Of a DNA stretch of 64,000 bases, positions 50,550-64,000 are shown one piece after another. The DNA comes from Capitella teleta. Lineage: Eukaryota > Annelida > Polychaeta > Capitellidae. Position 1 is the stretch's first letter. Each line of letters opens with the position of its first letter. Location of the stretch: the NCBI GenBank assembly GCA_000328365.1, contig KB302699.1, forward strand, positions 23,629 through 87,628, in the 5' to 3' direction. Made by a program: the position numbers and the translations under genes. The notes under the pieces were generated by a model, which saw only the letters and a list, made by a program, of their open reading frames with translations, did not search any database and was not told the DNA's origin.

Positions 50550-50620
50550 ACATGTGAACATGCGTTCATTCTGTGTGAATTAAAACTATATCAAGTGGAG
50601 TTTTTTTTTTAAATTCCGGA

Positions 50621-52085
50621 TCATTTGATGAGTCGAAAAAGAAAAGCGTTGCTGAAACACGGCATCAAATGTTCCGGGTTGAATTCTCTGATCGGTGAAT
50701 AAAATGGGTTGATGGTTACATCGGAGAGATTACCCAGACGGCTTGATTGCAAACACTTCCGACTCAAATCAACACTCAGGCGACAGTAATCGGTGAAAAA
50801 CACCGGTGTTTCAGTGTTCTGAGAGAGGAGAAAAGTAATAAATTGTATCGCAGGTTATTAAAACAAACTTTTAAGCATTCGATGGTTGGTTGCCATGATT
50901 GATACGCTGCTAGCCCAGCGTTGAAACCTGTGAAATTGAATGAAGTAACAATGAGGCGGATGACGTTTGGGGTTCAAACCTATAACCAAATCTGGGATAC
51001 TCGCAGCTAAAGTTGATTTGTGGTACAATTTGCGACGCAAAATTATTTTGATCGAACGGTGCTTGTGAACTCTGCCATGAACTTTTTTCGAAAGACCCGG
51101 ACCGAAAAAGTGAAGGTTGAGCTCAAGGTTCGGCAGCAACACCGTCAATTCCTGATGAGGGAGAAAAAAAACAATGCTCGTTAATTTGCAATCAAGTTTA
51201 ATCAACTAACGTTGAAGAGAGGAAGGAGGTCAGCTTCTTTCTCAACTCCCAGCAAATGAACAGTTAACGATTTCTTCTCTGAGATTCGTGAGTTGACTTC
51301 AGGATCTGTGAGTAAACACTGTGCATTTGTGCTTGGTTGCATGATATACTCACGATACTTGGGAAGGCAGCACCGTATGATGTGATAGAGGGTGAGGGGA
51401 AATTGCAGTAAAATGCAGATTGGGGACGTCTCAGGGAGGCCCCGCCACTGATAATATTCCGCCCAGGACGTGAGATCCTTCTCTGGGGACTCAACGCTTC
51501 CATCTCGTAGGATTTCAGCCTCCTTGGGAAGCGCTATCAGCTCATCCATGGAACTGATTGACGCTAACTCTCCTATTGAGGGAAATCTAAGGAATATATT
51601 CATGAGGAATTATCTGTTTACCATATTCGGGGAGAAGAGTATTAGCAGGGAGAACCTCTCTCTGCCACGCACCACGCCCAAGAAGGTTGTGCATTTGAAG
51701 GAATTGCCGATAGCAGTTTTGGTCAAAATTTGCACTGCTAGTTTCTTGGAGGAAGGTTTTCAAATTAGTTTGTGTTTATCAGCAGTGCTGAGTTTATCAC
51801 CAGAAGAGAAAGCAAAGGCATGAGCTGTCATCGGGAAAGATTTGTAGAGGGACATGCGGTGGCACCACTCCTGGTGGGCTTGTGGTTCTTGCTCCACGTC
51901 AACTGGGTTGAAACACTGTGAGCAGCAACAAAACGCAACTTTGCATCCAGAACTGAAAGGAGTTTGGTTTCGAGGTGGTGTTAATTAAATTGGTTATTCG
52001 GGTGATCGTACCACAGTTTGAGACTCTCCTCTGTTGATGCCCTGTGGCAATGAATGCAGGCTCTCACAGGGGATGCCGACATCAT
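50621..52085 (-). CDS. MYND zinc-finger protein of the MSS51 / ZMYND15 type
   Basis: The N-terminal exon (52085-52012) gives MSASPVRACIHCHRAS. Exon 2 (from 51952) completes the MYND finger with CSGCKVAFCCCSQC and AHQEWC. Family landmarks follow: LLGRGAWQREVLPANTLLPE, DLTSWAEYYQWRGLPETSP, LLQFPLTLYHII, SLTVHLLGVEKEADLLPLF, ELTVLLPNLELNLHFFGPGL, PDLVIGFNAGL (after a 55-bp intron), and the final NPFYSP ... PCFSNAFLFRLIK, matching the NPFR ... YSNAFIFHLVYK ending of MSS51. A 49-bp intron joins LLPEYG to ELASISS. One junction near 51750-51800 could not be resolved in frame; an unrecognised intron, a sequencing indel or decay are all possible. The vertebrate relatives act in muscle mitochondria/metabolism (MSS51) or male germ-cell transcription (ZMYND15); I cannot tell which applies. 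Confidence 0.85.
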
Positions 52086-52341
52086 GGTGGTCTGAATATT
52101 CTCAGTCTGAGATCAACAACCGCTGGCCGGAATATCGAAATAAATGCACTGAGCAAAATAATCGAAGCAAAACCCATCCACAGGGCAAAACGTTCTGCAT
52201 TTATCAAAACTGAAAAAAACAGTGAAGTCAGTTCGGAAGACTCCAGTGAAATCATAACGCACTTCGACTCAGCAATCAGTTGGTCACCATTTTATCGCTC
52301 ATCTCATTTTCGTACTTTTTCCAATTTTCTCGCGTTGAAGT
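52086..52341. promoter_or_regulatory. Shared divergent upstream region of the MYND gene and GALT
   Basis: Only 256 bp separate the two start codons. AATCATAACGCACTT lies at 52250-52264, and the same 15-mer recurs at 52495-52509 in GALT intron 1, so it may be a shared control element. No TATA box is obvious. Confidence 0.45.
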
Positions 52342-54133
<1,792 letters not shown>

Positions 54134-55684
54134 TTAGGAGTTATAATTGTTTGAATTAACATTTCTTCTGATGTGCTTTTAGTTTGGTTGCAGTAATTTA
54201 AGCACATTTCAGATGTTGATAAGGGATTTGGAAAAAATGATTATATCAACAAAAATTGGTGTAAAATAATTGTGATAGTTAAATGTATGTTTCTCCTCAC
54301 GAGAATTTCGAGGGCTTTCGTGTCAAATAATTGTTGTTATGCAAGAACTAGTTGCTCTCTAGTCAAATTGATTTTTTTTAGTATGTTATAACTTTCATCG
54401 ATAGCAGCTGAATAATATCCTGTGTGTATTTTCTAATGCTGCATGTGAAATGGTGAATGTTACTTGTAACCGAGCAATAAATGCATGAATATCTGTACCT
54501 AAGTGACTGAATTGAATTAATTACATCACATTTCTTGTACCATCAGATCTCGTTAATCCACCTTCATGTAATTCGCCCTTTTCGTTAATCCGCCTCCGAC
54601 CACGATTCTTGGTATCAAATCAACACCGTACGTACCATTGTGATTTACATTATGTAAATTTGAAATATCATAGTGTAAACAAAAATAAGATATAATCAGC
54701 GATTTCTTTGAAGTCAAGTCGATCAAACATGAAACATTTAAGAAGTTGATTAATCAAACGAATCAAATGCTGTGTCGCCACCATATCGATTCCTTTATGT
54801 CTTCTTTTCAATTTACTTTGTCACTCGACCAATGAGCGATGTTCAGAGGCGGAACGAACGACGGGAGTTGCGAGTAGAGATCAATCGAGTAGAGAAGCGA
54901 GCGGAATTGAAGCTCGGAGCTGATACACATGCACATGCATAGAATGAGAGCCCTCATTGACCACTCTTCAGTAATGAATTGTCTCTGCGTTGTCCACTCA
55001 ACACTGACTTACCCCCAAGTGTAAAGAAGTTGAAACACACAGAAATTCCTACAAATAATCTAAATGGCCTCATTTGATCATTGGTGGCTTCGTGATTAAG
55101 TCCCATTTGTGACAATTGAATCCCTGTTTTGCATCACATGCGTTTTTGGATTGTATCTAATTTTCTTTGATGTGTGGTCTGCAATGTATTCCGCCCTTTT
55201 CGTTGGGAATGGAGGAGTGCACTTTAAAAGGGGTCTTCACTCTACTGCATAAGGCATTTCTGCTATTCTGACTGACCGTGGGTATTTTCTACTGTATGGG
55301 ATCATATTATGTAATCCCATGAACTAACGTGTATATTGATAATTTCTCACTAATGTTAAAATTAAGGGATAAATCTCAAGCCTGCCAAGGAGTTTGTCTA
55401 ACTTAGCTTTCATATCTGTTTTAATCATTCGCAGAGATGTTTTAAATTTGAGTCCTGAATATACGGTAGTATTGAATACATTTCAATTTTGCAAATTTTG
55501 TTATCAAATCAGTGATTGGCTGGGATGCTCCAACCAATCAACAGCATCGTGACTGATCTTGGAGGTTTCATGCGAATGATTTAATGGTGCCACTCTAAAA
55601 GGACTAATAAGAAAAGCAAGAAAAAGCATTATAGACACAAAAATTGGTAGATTTATTTTTGTATAATTTAACATTGAAATGGAC

Positions 55685-55721
<37 letters not shown>

Positions 55722-56451
55722 CGGAGGAAAAGACAGAAAGGTGATTTCAAGCGTTCTAGTCATCACAAAAGTGAAACACTGACGAGAAAAAATAAAATAA
55801 TAATCCTCTTTGGTTCACAACAATTTTAAATTTTAAATTACATCATGCAAATTTGTACCCCAGGTTTTTCTAAACTTAAATATATAAAAAGAGGTTAATT
55901 ACAGTTTTAATTAGCAATCTAACTAGAAAACAAGATGCAGGAAAATCTGGCAAGGACAAAGAGGAGACGAGAACCACCACAAAAATTTGCATAATATTAA
56001 TATTCATATATTTAAATTTCCTTCTTTTAGCTTTATATACATGAGATGGGAAAGACACGAATTAAAACTCTACGCAAAGCCAATTACCTTGGAAATCCGT
56101 GATCCAATCAATTACTTTAATACAACAGTGAATAGGGGTTATAACGTGTTATGTTACGTCAGAATACAAAAATATTCAAACATCTATTTGAAGGTTGTGA
56201 TTTAGTGCAAACGATTACAGCGGCAGACCCAGAAAATCCAAAAAAAGATTACTATTTAGCTTTCCTTTCAAGTTTCCGTTAAGAAAAAAAATTAGACAAA
56301 AAGTTTTAATATCTCCTAACCGTGAAAAGCTCTTCTGAAAAGAGAGATGTTTTCTACAAATGAAAAAAAAAAAAAAATTGAAAAAACTATATATATATAT
56401 ATATATATATAGGGCAAAACCTACACTAAACGTTGAGACGATTCTCCGTTT
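54134..56451. other. Intergenic between GALT and REEP
   Basis: GALT 3' UTR to about 54500, then AT-rich DNA with no supported gene. A GA dinucleotide run sits at 55688-55717, poly-A at 56362-56376 and an AT run at 56389-56411 just before the REEP stop codon. A CCAAT box at 54829-54833 is isolated. Confidence 0.5.
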
Positions 56452-62603
<6,152 letters not shown>

Positions 62604-63415
62604 GTTCGCTGAATTCTGCTCCCTTCTCTCGAATGCGAGCTGTCAAAATGTCAAGATGACGTAACACGACCTTTGACCTCCGACATCACGCTGAAGTGTG
62701 AATCAACGAGATTCATAATTGTACCGTATATTTTCACATTCTGGTACTTAGATAAGCAGTTAAATATATAAATAGGGTGTTAATGATATCAATAAATAGA
62801 AAATAAGACCTTTTTGTAAACATTTTAAAGAGAGAAGAATTGGGTCAGAGGTTCAAGGACGTTGCTTCCCCTTCCGTGGGTTCGCTATGCGGTTGGATTT
62901 TCGTTGTTTTTCTTAGATTATTTCGTCGTTTTACAACTTTTGGAACCATTATTGAGGTAAATGCATTGCTGTAGGTCATGTACCTGTTATCCTTTCGGAA
63001 TATTAAGAATAAGATCCAATAAATGTGAGGTTTACTTTACTTCCTTGAGACAACTTTCACACAATTATGACAATATATATTATATATCTTTTTTTTTTTT
63101 TTACATTTTCATTGAGTGATTAATAGTTTTCAATTCCTGTGATTAACATTAATTGTTTGGCTAATCCTGTCCTGTAAATCACGACCCGCTCGCTACGCTG
63201 GAAACATTGAAGGGACATATTTTAGGTCAATACCATAGCCAAAGGAGGATAAACTAAAATGCGGCAGTTCAATTGAGGTCACTTAGTTAAAGTAAAAGTT
63301 AGTCAGCCTGAGTTCTGACTTAATCAACGAGTTGGACTCCAGACTCTGAACTTCAACCAAGCACTAGAATAAAATTCTGTAATGACATTTGAAAATCTCT
63401 TCCGCAGCTAACAGC
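62604..63415. promoter_or_regulatory. Head-to-head upstream region of REEP and the MAP kinase
   Basis: 812 bp between divergent start codons. There are poly-T runs near 63090-63102. The sequence CTCTTCCGCAG just before the kinase ATG could be a splice acceptor, implying an upstream non-coding exon for the kinase. Otherwise no gene. Confidence 0.4.
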
Positions 63416-63976
63416 ATGGGAGAGAAGCGGGCTCTGTCTATTGACTCGTCCCTGCTCTCTCCAATCGGACTGCATGACCTAAGGGGCCACTTCTCCGATG
63501 CCACCGTCATCGGCCATGGCGTCACAGGACTGGTGTACGCAGCCACTGAGCTACGCACGAAGACGCGCGTGGCCATCAAGAAACTCTTCTTCAGTACTCG
63601 ACGTCAGTGCCAGGCAGGATTGCGAGAAATACGCTTCCTCCGACAGATGCAGCATGAGAACATCGTGTCGTTGAGGGACATCCTGGACGCCGGAGGTTCT
63701 CCCGTCAAGAACGAACCCTCGTTGGATAGCGCATACCTCGTGCAAGAGTTATTAGACACGGATTTGGGTCGCATTATTGAAAGCAAACAATTGACTGCGG
63801 AACATTCCAAGTTCATTTGTTACCAGATTTTGCGCGGACTGAAATATATCCACTCTGCTAATGTAGTTCATCGTGATCTTAAACCGAGCAATGTTATGCT
63901 CAACTGTGATACTCTTCTGGTGAAAATAGGCGATTATGGCTTAGCGCGAGTTGTCGACCCATCTTACAACCACCAG
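63416..63976 (+). CDS. ERK3/ERK4-like MAP kinase (MAPK6/MAPK4 type), 5' part
   Basis: The first 187 residues of a Ser/Thr kinase; the exon ends in CAG|GTACCT and the gene continues past the window. Seen motifs: glycine loop IGHGVTGLVYAATE (GxGxxG), catalytic lysine in RVAIKKLFF, alpha-C LREIRFLRQMQHENIV, YLVQELLDTDLGRIIE, LRGLKYIHSANVVHRDLKPS, catalytic loop HRDLKPSN, and the Mg-binding motif as DYG in KIGDYGLARVVDPSYNH. The stretch IGDxGLAR-x2-DP-x-Y-x-H matches ERK3/ERK4 closely, better than classical ERK. The activation-loop motif (SEG in ERK3/4, TEY in ERK1/2) lies outside the window, so the subfamily is likely but unproven. Atypical MAPKs of this kind signal to MK5. Confidence 0.9.
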
Positions 63977-64000
63977 GTACCTACGCCCGCGGTCTCAATC

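Overview
This window looks like nuclear DNA from an invertebrate animal. It is AT-rich, the genes are split by GT-AG introns that are often only 50-100 bp, and the recognisable genes (XPA, ARB2A/FAM172A, GALT, a REEP5/6-type protein, an MSS51/ZMYND15-type protein, an ERK3/4-type kinase) are metazoan in character. A kinesin-14 of the plant KCBP / sea urchin kinesin-C type argues against a vertebrate. I cannot place the lineage more precisely from the sequence.

Layout. Bases 1-3250: two tRNA-Arg(ACG) genes on the minus strand, then a degraded LINE (endonuclease plus reverse transcriptase) with a tRNA-like sequence at its 5' edge. Bases 3250-27000: almost gene-free. This part holds a large, young inverted repeat (arms about 870-900 bp, spanning 7424-13223), a tRNA-Ala-derived SINE-like element, several satellites (12-, 10-, 54- and 18-bp units), and two weakly supported exons around 21.6-22.8 kb that may encode a type I membrane protein. 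Bases 27000-33900: a basic hypothetical protein, a three-exon secreted cysteine-rich protein, and a 5'-truncated LINE 3' end with a long (ATT)n tail.

Bases 33874-63976 form the gene-rich half. In order: XPA (-), a hAT transposase relic (+), the KCBP-like kinesin (+), ARB2A (+), an MSS51/ZMYND15-like MYND protein (-), GALT (+), REEP5/6-like (-), and the 5' part of an ERK3/4-like MAP kinase (+, runs off the window). ARB2A and the MYND gene converge with overlapping polyadenylation signals. The MYND gene and GALT diverge from a 256-bp shared upstream region. REEP and the kinase also lie head to head. These are unrelated housekeeping functions (DNA repair, microtubule motor, nuclear RNA-associated protein, galactose metabolism, ER shaping, signalling); apart from shared promoters and 3' ends I see no pathway linking them.

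The most interesting new observation is in the REEP gene. Two tandem 94-nt exons of equal length and identical phase (1 to 2) encode alternative versions of the first membrane hairpin. Their length forces mutually exclusive use. The same gene also has an optional 33-residue acidic cassette exon.
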